The position numbers and the translations under genes were made by a program. Below, piece after piece: positions 44,662 to 53,324 of a stretch of 64,000 nucleotides of DNA. Within the stretch, counting starts at the first letter, position 1; each line of letters starts with the position of its first letter. The DNA is from Mycobacterium sp. GTDB taxonomy: Bacteria > Actinomycetota > Actinomycetes > Mycobacteriales > Mycobacteriaceae. Where the stretch lies: the NCBI GenBank assembly GCA_018882965.1, contig VEQY01000012.1:1-64000 (forward strand), written 5' to 3'. The notes beneath the pieces are model-generated. The model saw only the letters and a program-made list of their open reading frames with translations, did not search any database and had not been told where the DNA came from.

Positions 44662-45915
44662 GTGATCGACCTGCGACTGCTGCGCGAGAACCCCGATGTG
44701 GTGCGCCGCTCGCAGCGTGTCCGAGGCGACGATCCCGCGCTGGTCGACGCCTTGCTCGAGGCCGACGCGAAGCGGCGGGCGGCGATCGCTGAGGCCGATG
44801 ACCTTCGTAGCGAGCAGAAGACGGCCAGCCGCCGGGTCGGGTCCGCGACCCCCGACGAACGCCCGGCTCTGCTGGAGCGGGCCAGGGAGCTGGCTGAGCA
44901 CGTCAAGGGTGCCGAGGCGCGACAGACCGAGGCGGAGACCGTCTTCACCGCCGCCCATCTGGCGATCCCCAACGTCGTCATCGACGGTGTTCCCGCCGGC
45001 GGCGAGGACGATTACGTCGTTCTCGACGTCGCCGGCGAGCCGCGCGCAATGGAGCATCCGCAGGACCATCTCGAACTCGGCGAGGCGCTCGGCCTGATCG
45101 ACACCGAGCGCGGCGCGAAGGTTTCGGGTTCGCGGTTCTACTTCCTCACCGGACGGGGGGCCCTGCTGCAGTTGGGCCTGTTGCAGACCGCGGCGCGAGT
45201 GGCGACCGAGGCCGGGTTCACCCTGATGATCCCGCCGGTGCTGGTGCGCCCCGAGGTGATGGCCGGGACCGGTTTTCTCGGAGCGCACGCGGCAGAGGTC
45301 TACCGTCTCGATGCTGACGACCTCTATCTCGTCGGGACCTCGGAGGTTCCTCTGGCCGGGTACCACGCCGATGAAATCCTGGAGTTGTCGGTAGGTCCGC
45401 TGAGGTACGCCGCCTGGTCAACATGCTTTCGTCGGGAGGCGGGAAGCTACGGCAAGGACACCCGGGGCATCATCCGGGTCCACCAGTTCGACAAGGTCGA
45501 AGCCTTCGTCTTCTGTCGGCCCGAGGACGCCGAGTCCGAACACCAGCGACTGCTGGACTGGCAACGCCAGATGCTCGAACTGATCGAGGTTCCCTACCGC
45601 GTGATCGACGTCGCCGCAGGCGATCTGGGCGCCTCGGCAGCCCGCAAATTCGACTGCGAGGCATGGATGCCCTCCCAGGGCGCGTATCGCGAGCTCACAT
45701 CGACGTCGAATTGCACAACCTTCCAGGCGCGCAGGCTTTCCACGCGCTACCGCGACCAGAATGGCCGACCTCAGACCGCCGCAACCCTCAACGGCACCTT
45801 GGCGACAACCCGATGGCTGGCCGCCATCCTGGAAAACCATCAGCAACCCGACGGAAGTGTCCGCGTTCCGGGTGCTCTGGTGCCCTTCGTCGGCACCGAT
45901 CTGCTCAAGCCGTGA
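44662..45915 (+). CDS. serS: seryl-tRNA synthetase
   Basis: It charges tRNA-Ser. The 417-aa class II synthetase has an N-terminal coiled-coil tRNA-binding arm (about residues 30-100), motif 1 near [18 protein letters not shown], motif 2 [21 protein letters not shown], and motif 3 region [32 protein letters not shown] is the serine-binding part. The start is GTG 44662, divergent from the Rv3835-like gene. It matches Rv3834c. Confidence 0.97.
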   Translation: MIDLRLLRENPDVVRRSQRVRGDDPALVDALLEADAKRRAAIAEADDLRSEQKTASRRVGSATPDERPALLERARELAEHVKGAEARQTEAETVFTAAHLAIPNVVIDGVPAGGEDDYVVLDVAGEPRAMEHPQDHLELGEALGLIDTERGAKVSGSRFYFLTGRGALLQLGLLQTAARVATEAGFTLMIPPVLVRPEVMAGTGFLGAHAAEVYRLDADDLYLVGTSEVPLAGYHADEILELSVGPLRYAAWSTCFRREAGSYGKDTRGIIRVHQFDKVEAFVFCRPEDAESEHQRLLDWQRQMLELIEVPYRVIDVAAGDLGASAARKFDCEAWMPSQGAYRELTSTSNCTTFQARRLSTRYRDQNGRPQTAATLNGTLATTRWLAAILENHQQPDGSVRVPGALVPFVGTDLLKP

Positions 45916-45951
45916 CGATCGGCACGACCTCGGGGTGATGCGACCGGATCC

Positions 45952-46290
45952 TCAGCGCTGCAGGACCTCGTCGAGCATCGCCAGGAATACGCTCGGGTCA
46001 GCTGGGGTGAACGCGGGACTGGGCCAGGTTCCGGGGACGTCGAGGGTCACCAGAGTGGACTTCAGCGGCCGGCGGACGTCGAGGGGTAACCAGCGACGCA
46101 AGTCCGAGCTTCCCCAGATCCGGAACCGCTGAATCACCAGTCCGAGGGGCTCTGTCCGGTAGTCCCGAATCAGCTGTACCGGGATGACCTTGGAGGTTCC
46201 GGACGGAAAGTGATAGCGGCGCAGCGTGAGCGCGTGCCGGTCCAGCTGCACGAGTCCGTCGTCGTAGTACTGCCGCGGGGGCTGGGTCAT
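45952..46290 (-). CDS. conserved hypothetical protein (Rv3819-like)
   Basis: The ATG at 46290 (MTQPPRQYYDDGLVQLDRH) gives 112 aa, almost the length I recall for Rv3819. It is a small soluble beta-rich protein with LVIQRFRIWGSSDLRRWLPLDVRR. The start overlaps the end of the Rieske-MBL gene by 4 nt, so the two are coupled. The longer ORF from 46452 lies inside that gene. The function is unknown. Its 3' end faces serS across a 36-nt gap. Confidence 0.75.
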   Translation of the reverse strand: MTQPPRQYYDDGLVQLDRHALTLRRYHFPSGTSKVIPVQLIRDYRTEPLGLVIQRFRIWGSSDLRRWLPLDVRRPLKSTLVTLDVPGTWPSPAFTPADPSVFLAMLDEVLQR

Positions 46291-47837
46291 GTTCTGCGGC
46301 AGCGCAGTTGGTGGCCCTTGCTTGTCAGGCAGCGGCCGGTGGTCAGGTCCCACTGCCACCCGTGCAGATTGCAGGTCAGAGTGGTGTCCTCGACAACACC
46401 GAATCGCGACAGGTCGGCTTTGAGGTGCGGGCATCGGCGCTGCATCTCCCACCCGTCGAGGGTGACGGTCGAGCTGTCGTCATGCGCCTCGGCGAACCAG
46501 CCGTCGGCGTAGGCGATTCGCTCGTCGGTCAGGCATTTGAAGAAGGTGTAGAGGTACTCGTTGTATCCGCCCACCCGCCACGCCTTGAATCGGGTCGACA
46601 GGAAAATCGTGTTGACCCAGTCCGGCTCGTTGTCACGCAGTACGGTTCGGACGAGCTCGGGTGCAATCTCAAAGCCGTATCGGAACTTCTCGTCGGCGAC
46701 GGGCTCGCGTACCGCTCGTTTGGGGAAGTCGAGCACCACCGTCTCGGCACCGATCTTCAACTCCACCGGGTAACCGATCCCGTCGCATATTTGATCGCTC
46801 TGCAGCATGAGAGGTTCGAAACGGACACGCAAAGGCTCCAGCAGCGATTCGCCGACCGCGGGCGCCCAGCGGCCTTTCTCCGCGGCGAGCACCGGCGCCA
46901 TCCGCTCGGCGTAGGCGGCGATGTAAGCCGCTTTACCGGTGGTGAAGATCTGCTCTACCTCGGCCATGGGCATCGGGTGGACGAGGGAGTCCAATTGCGG
47001 CCCGGTGAATTCGGCCACCGTACCGGGGATCATCAGCAGTCCACCGTGGTGGCCGTGCAGGCGCATCTGTTCGAGGAACACCATCTGATCCGGGAAGATG
47101 TTCGCCGGATCGCCGTGATCGTCGTTGAGCGACCGTAACTGTGGGTCCAGGAAGCAGGGCGGGCCCGCGGACGGGATGACCCAGGTAGCGCCGACATCGG
47201 AGATGTACTGGCGACAACGGTCCATCCCGCGCTGGCGTTTCTGGGTCCCGAAAGACTCCTTGGCACGCGCGGGCATGTCGTAAACCATCGGATACCAGAT
47301 CGCCCCGGAGTACTGCAGCATGTGCACATCGATGTGACCGAACTGCTCGGTGAGCGCATCAAGCGTCAGCGGTCGCGAGTCATTCATGTTGAACAGGGTG
47401 GTGGTGCCGTCGGCGATGACGATGCCGGAGTCCCCGATCGGGCCATCGGCGGGCGCGCGAAGCGAGACGATCATGACGTCCAGCTCCCCCTTGGGCCCGC
47501 TGATGCGCTCTTTCACCGAATCGGTGGTCTCGATGAATCGCTGGAATCCCAGTCCTTCCAGCTCCCTCTTGAGATCGGGCACTGGGAAGTCGGGCAGCAG
47601 GACAACCGCGTCCTTGTTCACGTGCTCGGCGAGAAGGCGGGGGTCGAAGTGATCCTTGTGCAGGTGCGAGATGTAGAGGTAATCGCAGTCGCCGAGGGTT
47701 GCCCAGTCCAGAGCGCTGTTGTCGGGAAAGACGAACCAGGAGGCGAAGTAGGCCGGGTTCAGCCAGGGATCGCAGAGAATGCTGCCCGCCGCGGTATCGA
47801 TCCGAAATCCGGCGTGACCGATGCTGGTGACCTGCAC
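46287..47837 (-). CDS. metallo-beta-lactamase-fold protein with C-terminal Rieske [2Fe-2S] domain (Rv3818-like)
   Basis: The 516-aa protein has an N-terminal UlaG-like MBL domain with DYLYISHLHKDHFD (HxHxDH metal site), FIPD-type loops, and IPSAGPPCFLDP. The C-terminal Rieske domain (last 90 residues) has CPHLKADLSRFG and CNLHGWQWDL for the 2Fe-2S cluster. The combination recalls CMP-sialic acid hydroxylase-like proteins, where the Rieske domain is N-terminal. The length equals Rv3818 as I recall. It may be an oxygenase or redox hydrolase; the substrate is unknown. Confidence 0.88.
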   Translation of the reverse strand: MQVTSIGHAGFRIDTAAGSILCDPWLNPAYFASWFVFPDNSALDWATLGDCDYLYISHLHKDHFDPRLLAEHVNKDAVVLLPDFPVPDLKRELEGLGFQRFIETTDSVKERISGPKGELDVMIVSLRAPADGPIGDSGIVIADGTTTLFNMNDSRPLTLDALTEQFGHIDVHMLQYSGAIWYPMVYDMPARAKESFGTQKRQRGMDRCRQYISDVGATWVIPSAGPPCFLDPQLRSLNDDHGDPANIFPDQMVFLEQMRLHGHHGGLLMIPGTVAEFTGPQLDSLVHPMPMAEVEQIFTTGKAAYIAAYAERMAPVLAAEKGRWAPAVGESLLEPLRVRFEPLMLQSDQICDGIGYPVELKIGAETVVLDFPKRAVREPVADEKFRYGFEIAPELVRTVLRDNEPDWVNTIFLSTRFKAWRVGGYNEYLYTFFKCLTDERIAYADGWFAEAHDDSSTVTLDGWEMQRRCPHLKADLSRFGVVEDTTLTCNLHGWQWDLTTGRCLTSKGHQLRCRRT

Positions 47838-47918
47838 GAACTCCCTCTACCTTCAGTCCCGAGTGGTGGACGGATCGAAGACGAGCTTAGCGGCTGCGCC
47901 CGGCACTAAGCTGATGCC

Positions 47919-48686
47919 GTGGAGCCGGTGTACGGAACCGCCATCCGGGTGGCTCGCCTGCTGTGGCGCCTTCAGGGTTTGACGTTCGCGGTAACCGGCG
48001 TGGAAAACGTGCCGAGGAGCGGCGGCGCCGTGGTGGCGATCAACCACACCAGCTACTTCGACTTCACCTTCGCCGGCCTGCCCGCCTACGAACAGGGTCT
48101 GGGCAGGAAGGTGCGGTTCATGGCCAAACAGGAGGTGTTCGACCATCGCATCGGCGGTCCGTTGATGCGAAGCATGCGTCACATCCCGGTTGACCGTGAC
48201 AGTGGTGGGGCGTCCTTCGACGCCGCCTGCCAGGCGCTCAAGACGGGTGAGCTCGTCGGGGTGTATCCCGAGGCGACGATCAGTCGCAGCTTCGAACTAA
48301 AGGAGTTCAAGTCAGGAGCCGCCCGCATGGCGATCGCGGCGGACGTGCCGATCGTTCCGCACATCGTCTGGGGCGCCCAGCGGATCTGGACCAAGGATCA
48401 TCCGCGCAAGATGTGGCGGCCCAAGGTTCCGGTCTCCATCGCGGTCGGATCCCCGATCCCCCCGACGCTGCCGCCCACCGAACTGACTGAGCTGCTGCGA
48501 TCCCGCATGCAGCAGTTGCTCGACGAGGTCCAGGATGCCTACGGTCCCTACCCGCCCGGCGAGTTCTGGGTTCCCCAACGGCTTGGGGGCAGCGCGCCGA
48601 CCCCCGCTCACGCCGCCGAACTCGACGCCGCTGAAGCAGCCGAGCGTGCCGCGCGACGGCAGAGACGGTCCGAGCAGCAGGACTGA
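47919..48686 (+). CDS. PlsC-like 1-acylglycerol-3-phosphate acyltransferase family protein
   Basis: The 255-aa protein has the LPLAT motifs INHTSYFDF (HX4D-type, motif I), VDRDSGGASF, YPEATISRSFELKEFKSGAARMA (motif III) and VPIVPHIVWGAQ. It probably acylates a lysophospholipid or related glycerolipid at the membrane; no N-terminal TM helix is strong. The start is GTG 47919. It is one of two tandem paralogues at the place of the three M. tuberculosis genes Rv3814c-Rv3816c. Confidence 0.88.
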   Translation: MEPVYGTAIRVARLLWRLQGLTFAVTGVENVPRSGGAVVAINHTSYFDFTFAGLPAYEQGLGRKVRFMAKQEVFDHRIGGPLMRSMRHIPVDRDSGGASFDAACQALKTGELVGVYPEATISRSFELKEFKSGAARMAIAADVPIVPHIVWGAQRIWTKDHPRKMWRPKVPVSIAVGSPIPPTLPPTELTELLRSRMQQLLDEVQDAYGPYPPGEFWVPQRLGGSAPTPAHAAELDAAEAAERAARRQRRSEQQD

Positions 48687-48688
48687 GT

Positions 48689-49435
48689 ATGGAACCTGTT
48701 TTCCGCACGCTGGAGATCGCCGCCGCCACGGCGGCTCGGCTGACCGGCACCAAGCTCACCTTCATCGGCCTGGAGAACATTCCGGCTCACGGGGGAGCTG
48801 TGGTGGCGATCAACCACACCAGCTACATCGACTTCCTGCCCGCGGGTCTGGCGACCCGCCGGCGGCGCCGCAGGATTCGCTACATGCTGAAGGCCGAGAT
48901 GCAGGATGTCCGCCTCGTGGACTTTCTCATCAGGAGGACGCGGTGCATCCCGGTCGATCGGCGAGCCGGTGGGGCCGCGTACGCCGAGGCTGTTCGCAAG
49001 CTGCGGGAGGGCGAGTTGGTCGGGGTTTACCCAGAGGCCACCATCAGCCGCAGTTTCGAACTCAAGGAGTTCAAGAGCGGTGCAGCGCGCATGGCCCTGG
49101 AGGCGGAGGTGCCGATCCTCCCGATGATCGTCTGGGGAGCACATCGGATGTGGACCAAGGATCACCCGAGAAGCCTGGGCCGCAACAAGATTCCCATCAC
49201 CGTCGCGGTCGGCAGACCCCTACCGCCGCACGGGAGCGTGACTGAACTCGACCGGCGGCTCCGGCAGGCGATGAATGACACGCTGCGCAAGGTCCAGGAG
49301 ACCTATCCACACCCGGCAGGGGCCTACTGGGTTCCGAAACGCCTCGGTGGCTCTGCGCCTTCACCGGCTGAGGCCGCGCGACGCGACGAGATTGAAATGG
49401 CCGAGCGGGCACGACGCTCGGCAAAGCGAGCCTGA
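48689..49435 (+). CDS. PlsC-like acyltransferase, tandem paralogue
   Basis: The 248-aa close paralogue of the preceding protein shares INHTSYIDF, PVDRRAGGAAY and YPEATISRSFELKEFKSGAARMA. The two copies probably arose by local duplication. ATG 48689 follows the first gene's TGA by 2 nt, and its own TGA overlaps the start of the HAD hydrolase gene by one base (TGATG). Differences lie mostly in the N-terminal lid region (TRRRRRRIRYMLK), suggesting a different acceptor. Confidence 0.87.
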   Translation: MEPVFRTLEIAAATAARLTGTKLTFIGLENIPAHGGAVVAINHTSYIDFLPAGLATRRRRRRIRYMLKAEMQDVRLVDFLIRRTRCIPVDRRAGGAAYAEAVRKLREGELVGVYPEATISRSFELKEFKSGAARMALEAEVPILPMIVWGAHRMWTKDHPRSLGRNKIPITVAVGRPLPPHGSVTELDRRLRQAMNDTLRKVQETYPHPAGAYWVPKRLGGSAPSPAEAARRDEIEMAERARRSAKRA

Positions 49436-50247
49436 TGCTGCCTGCACTCATTGCCAGCGATGTCGACGGCACGCTGCTCGATCCCAGTGAGCGAATCACC
49501 CCTCGAACCAGGCAGGCGGTGACGGCCGCGACTGCCGCGGGGACGCATTTCATACTCGCCACCGGCCGGCCACCCCGCTGGATCACGCCGGTCGTCGAGG
49601 CGCTGGGATTCGCACCGGTGGCCGTGTGCGCCAACGGTGCGGTCATCTACGACTCGGCTACCGACCGGGTGATCTCGGCCCGGACCCTGTCGGTGGACTC
49701 GCTGGGCGAGCTTGCCGAACTCGCGACTCGTCTCATCCCGGGAGCGGGCCTGGCGGTGGAGCGAGTCGGACGAAGTGCGCACGACACGGCGACACCGCAG
49801 TTCGTCAGCGCACCGGGCTACGAGCACGCCTGGCTCAATCCGGATAACACCGAGGTCTCCTACGAGGATCTGCTCAGCGCGCCGGCAGTCAAGCTGCTTG
49901 TCCGCAAGCCCGGAATGCCAAGCTCGGAATTGGCCGGGGTGCTCGCCCGACACATCGGTGTTCAGGGTGACGTCACCTACTCGACCAACGACGGGCTTGT
50001 CGAGATCAGCCCGATCGGGATCAGCAAGGCCGTCGGCGTCGAGGACGTCGCCCGCCCGTTGGAGATCGCCGCCGAGGAGGTGATCGCCTTCGGTGACATG
50101 CCCAATGACATCCCGCTGCTGCGCTGGGCCGGACACGGCGTCGCGATGGGCAACGCGCACCCCGAGGCGATCGCTGCGGCCAATGAGGTCACCGCGCCCA
50201 ACAACGACGACGGGCTGGCCCGGGTGCTCGAACGCTGGTGGCTGTGA
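49435..50247 (+). CDS. HAD-superfamily (Cof-type) phosphatase (Rv3813c-like)
   Basis: The 270-aa protein has motif I ASDVDGTLLDP (Asp nucleophile), motif II ILATGRPPR, a Cof-type cap domain, and motif IV FGDMPNDIPLLRWAG. It probably dephosphorylates sugar phosphates or a flavin/vitamin-type phosphate; the substrate is unknown. The start overlaps the acyltransferase stop, so it belongs to that operon. It corresponds to Rv3813c. Confidence 0.92.
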   Translation: MLPALIASDVDGTLLDPSERITPRTRQAVTAATAAGTHFILATGRPPRWITPVVEALGFAPVAVCANGAVIYDSATDRVISARTLSVDSLGELAELATRLIPGAGLAVERVGRSAHDTATPQFVSAPGYEHAWLNPDNTEVSYEDLLSAPAVKLLVRKPGMPSSELAGVLARHIGVQGDVTYSTNDGLVEISPIGISKAVGVEDVARPLEIAAEEVIAFGDMPNDIPLLRWAGHGVAMGNAHPEAIAAANEVTAPNNDDGLARVLERWWL

Positions 50248-50340
50248 CCCGTCGAGAAATTTTATAAATCAGGTTTTAGAAATGCCCCATTTGTGGATAG
50301 CTTGAAACCTCGGACGTCCTATCCAGGAATCGAGGGGGCT
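50248..50340. promoter_or_regulatory. AT-rich promoter-like region before the methyltransferase
   Basis: AAATTTTATAAATCAGGTTTTAGAAATG (about 50256-50283) is strikingly AT-rich for this genome and follows the HAD gene stop directly. It probably holds the methyltransferase promoter. GAGGGGG sits just before ATG 50341. Confidence 0.5.
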
Positions 50341-51537
50341 ATGACCGGGAATCGGGGCATTCTGCGTTCGGTCAACGACACGATTGCTGATTCCTACGAC
50401 CGCGTTGTCTACGACCCGCAGGGGCTGCCCGAACTGGATCCCGAGAATGTGCTCGGCTTGGCGGCGATCTACGGGGTCAGCCCGCGGCAGGCCGCGATCG
50501 ACGTCTTGGATCTCGGCTGCGGATCCGGTGCCCAACTGGAGCGCGCCGCTGCCGCGACGACAGGCCGTCTCCTGGGAATCGACCTGTCGCCGACCGCGTG
50601 TGAGCTCGCGACTGAACGGCTGAGCGTTGCAGGCGATCGCGCCGAGATACAGCGTGCTGACTTTCTCGACCTCGACGCTGAATCCCTGGGCCAATTCGAT
50701 GTGATCTACCACGTCGGGGTCGCCTACGTGATTCCCCCCGAAGTCCGGCGGCATGCACTGGCACTCATCGGTGCCTGCCTGAGGCCGGGTGGCGCTGCAG
50801 TGGTCAGCTACTACACCGGCACGATCCCCCTCCTCATGGCTGGATTGCACCAGACCCTTCGTGCATCCACCGACGACAACCTCTCGACGGGTGAGCAGAT
50901 CGAAAGGGCCCGGGCGCAACTGCGGCAGATCGAGTGCTGGTTGTCGCGTTACGAGGGTGACCACGTCGCAATGAGGACAGCGCTAGAGCGGGTCACCCGA
51001 CACCCTGACAACGTCTTCTATCACGAGATGCTGAACCAGGAATTCGAGGCTCTCTCTACCGCTGCTCTGGACACGGAGATGTCACGGGCTGGAGTGCGCT
51101 TCCTGAACTGGACATTCCCGGGCCCGTTCAGCGAGTTGACGAGCCCCGCCGACCGCGCGCAAGTGGCCGACGCGATCAGCTATGTCGGCGGTTGTTATCG
51201 CTACGGGGTATTTGCGAAATGCGATGGCGCACAGCGGTTGAGCGCTCGTTCGGGCGGCCTGCTGTGGGAAACGGCCCTCACGCGAGTCGAGTCCGATGAT
51301 GGGCAGCCGACCTTCGATGACGGCTCCACTTGTCTCACGATCGTCAATCCCGTCACGGAGATCGCACTCGATGTTCTTTCGCAGGGGCCGCGCAGATTTG
51401 CGGACTTACGCACCGAGATCGAGCAGAGTCTGCGCGGCAGACCTGAGCTGGGCACAGTGGACGACGCTCTCAATCGCAATCTGCTGGGTCTGTGGCAGGA
51501 AGGCCTCGCTCGTGCTCGCTGGGTGCCCGTAACCTGA
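50341..51537 (+). CDS. class I SAM methyltransferase with C-terminal regulatory-type domain
   Basis: The 398-aa protein has an N-terminal Rossmann methyltransferase domain: VLDLGCGSGAQLERAA (SAM motif I), GIDLSPTACELA, ADFLDLDAE, and VIYHVGVAYVIPPEVRRHALALIGACLRPGGAAV. The C-terminal half (about residues 180-398) resembles the methyltransferase regulatory domain and lacks a second catalytic motif. ATG 50341 is chosen for the GAGGGGG 4 nt upstream. The gene occupies the place of PE_PGRS62 (Rv3812) in M. tuberculosis and its upstream region is AT-rich, suggesting acquisition. The substrate is unknown. Confidence 0.82.
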   Translation: MTGNRGILRSVNDTIADSYDRVVYDPQGLPELDPENVLGLAAIYGVSPRQAAIDVLDLGCGSGAQLERAAAATTGRLLGIDLSPTACELATERLSVAGDRAEIQRADFLDLDAESLGQFDVIYHVGVAYVIPPEVRRHALALIGACLRPGGAAVVSYYTGTIPLLMAGLHQTLRASTDDNLSTGEQIERARAQLRQIECWLSRYEGDHVAMRTALERVTRHPDNVFYHEMLNQEFEALSTAALDTEMSRAGVRFLNWTFPGPFSELTSPADRAQVADAISYVGGCYRYGVFAKCDGAQRLSARSGGLLWETALTRVESDDGQPTFDDGSTCLTIVNPVTEIALDVLSQGPRRFADLRTEIEQSLRGRPELGTVDDALNRNLLGLWQEGLARARWVPVT

Positions 51538-51558
51538 CTATCGGCCGGACTCGCCTCG

Positions 51559-53184
51559 TCAGCGCGACTGGACCGGGCTGAATCGCTCGAGCTGGGTCGG
51601 CGGCCCGTCAAGAGGTGGCGGGGGCATGACCAGGGTCACCCCGTCGATGACGCGCAGCACGTTGTGGGTTTGGCGGTCGAAGTTCAGCGTGCCGTGCTGG
51701 AAGTTCTGCACGACCCACTGCGGTTCGGGAATCTCCCCGCTGGTGGGGAGGCCGAGCGCGCCGCGCTCATAACCCAGCGACGCCCACGCCTCGTAGATCG
51801 CGCCGGTCAGTGGCTGGGCGCCGGTCTCGGGCGACCAGTACATCGCCCCCCGCTCGAAGGTGGCATACCGGGTGGAACCGTCGCCCGCGGCTTCGGGCGA
51901 GGTCGGCGTTCCCAGCGGGCCGGACGGCCCGCCGTCGGCTTCCCAACGGGCCAGGATCGCTCCGCCCCGCAGCGAGTCCATGACGTCGGGTGGCTGATTG
52001 AACCGCGCGGCGATGTCCCTGATCTCGGCGAGAGCGGCATAGCCGGCGTTGCCCGGGCATTCGGTGTTGCCGACGTCACGGTGGGCGAAGATCTCCGGCA
52101 ACTGCGGGGTCGCGCCGGCTGGGAAATGGGTGTAGGAGCCCCCGGCCGACTTCAACGCGATGGTTCCCGCCGGGTCGACCCGATCGAGGCCGAGGCGCCA
52201 ACCCAGCAACCTGCCGAGGTTCTTCACCATGATGTCCGGGGGAGGGGTTTCCTCGAAGTCCCCAATCATCGACACCCCCCAGACGTCGCGGTTGAATCCC
52301 CCGGTGTGCGCGCCCAGCACATCCTTGGTGATGCCGCCGGCCCGGCCCTCGAACACCTGGCCGTACTTGTCGACCAGCGCGTTGTAGGCGATGTCGCACC
52401 AGCCCAGCGTCATGGTGTGGTAGGCGTAGATCGACCGGACGATGGCCGCGGAATCCTCCGGTGCGTAGTCGTTGCCGGTCGCGGTGTGATGGACCACTGC
52501 CGCGCGAATGCCGCCGCCGTAGGACGGTCCGCCGCAGCGCAGGCCACTGCCCGCGCCCCATTCCGCCCGGCTGATGATGGCGGGCGGCTGTCCGGGGCCC
52601 AGCACCGCGGTGGGCGGCGCCCACTGGTGTTCGGCCGGGGTGCGCGGCGGCGTGATGAGGACCGCGGAAATCGTCTGTCCGAGGGAGTGCTCGGTGTTCG
52701 CCGGCAGATAGCCGAGATCCCGGCCGGCATCCAGTCCGCTCTCGGGCGGCGCACTGGTCAGCGGAGCGCCCGGAGGACGACGGAGCGCGATCTGAACGGC
52801 GGTGGTCTCGCCCAGGTACACCGGATCGGTGCCCCGCGGTCCGTCCGGGCCGGAGCCACCGTCGGCATCATGCTCGACGTATTTGGTCTCGTACCAGGGA
52901 CCCCAGCCGCCGTCCGCACGTTTCGCCCGCACTCGGGCGGAGGTGTCGCCGAGGTCCGTCCCGGTCAGAGCCACCATCGAGAAGGGGGCGGCTTGGCTGA
53001 CCTCACGCACCGTCTCCCCGCCGCCGACACCGGTCAGCGCCTGCTGGTTGAGAATGGTGTCCTCCGCGCGGGGGCTGTCCCGCTCGCTGGTTGCGGGCCC
53101 GCCGCTGATCGCCCACGGCAGGATGACCACGGTCGCCGCGACCGCTGTGAACAGGGTCGCCGGCGCGGGGCGGCGGGACGGCAC
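51559..53184 (-). CDS. exported N-acetylmuramoyl-L-alanine amidase with LGFP repeats (Rv3811-like)
   Basis: The 541-aa protein has a signal peptide (LFTAVAATVVILPWAISGG) and a PGRP/amidase_2 domain: VVHHTATGNDY, FEGRAGGI, and FAHRDVGNTECPG with the Zn ligands. C-terminal LGFP-type wall-binding repeats (GPLGTPTSPE, GALGLPTSGE) follow. It should cut stem peptides from peptidoglycan, or bind muropeptides. Rv3811 (539 aa) is in the same place. The start is GTG 53184. Confidence 0.9.
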   Translation of the reverse strand: MPSRRPAPATLFTAVAATVVILPWAISGGPATSERDSPRAEDTILNQQALTGVGGGETVREVSQAAPFSMVALTGTDLGDTSARVRAKRADGGWGPWYETKYVEHDADGGSGPDGPRGTDPVYLGETTAVQIALRRPPGAPLTSAPPESGLDAGRDLGYLPANTEHSLGQTISAVLITPPRTPAEHQWAPPTAVLGPGQPPAIISRAEWGAGSGLRCGGPSYGGGIRAAVVHHTATGNDYAPEDSAAIVRSIYAYHTMTLGWCDIAYNALVDKYGQVFEGRAGGITKDVLGAHTGGFNRDVWGVSMIGDFEETPPPDIMVKNLGRLLGWRLGLDRVDPAGTIALKSAGGSYTHFPAGATPQLPEIFAHRDVGNTECPGNAGYAALAEIRDIAARFNQPPDVMDSLRGGAILARWEADGGPSGPLGTPTSPEAAGDGSTRYATFERGAMYWSPETGAQPLTGAIYEAWASLGYERGALGLPTSGEIPEPQWVVQNFQHGTLNFDRQTHNVLRVIDGVTLVMPPPPLDGPPTQLERFSPVQSR

Positions 53185-53272
53185 ACAGCGATGTTACGTA
53201 TGTGTCCTGTGGTGCCAGCGTTCCGACACGGGCTCTAGGGAGTGTTGTGATAATCGCCTGCAACTCGCCTGC

Positions 53273-53307
53273 AACGGCACCGCAGGGTCAAACCCTGCGG
53301 TGCCGTT
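53273..53307. terminator. perfect 15-bp hairpin between amidase and erp genes
   Basis: AACGGCACCGCAGGG (53273-53287), loop TCAAA, CCCTGCGGTGCCGTT (53293-53307) is a perfect GC-rich inverted repeat. It lies 18 nt past the erp stop on the minus strand and 89 nt upstream of the amidase gene start. T-runs are short on both sides, so a mycobacterial I-shaped (U-poor) terminator for erp is most likely. Confidence 0.75.
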
Positions 53308-53324
53308 TCGATGCAGGTCGGTGA

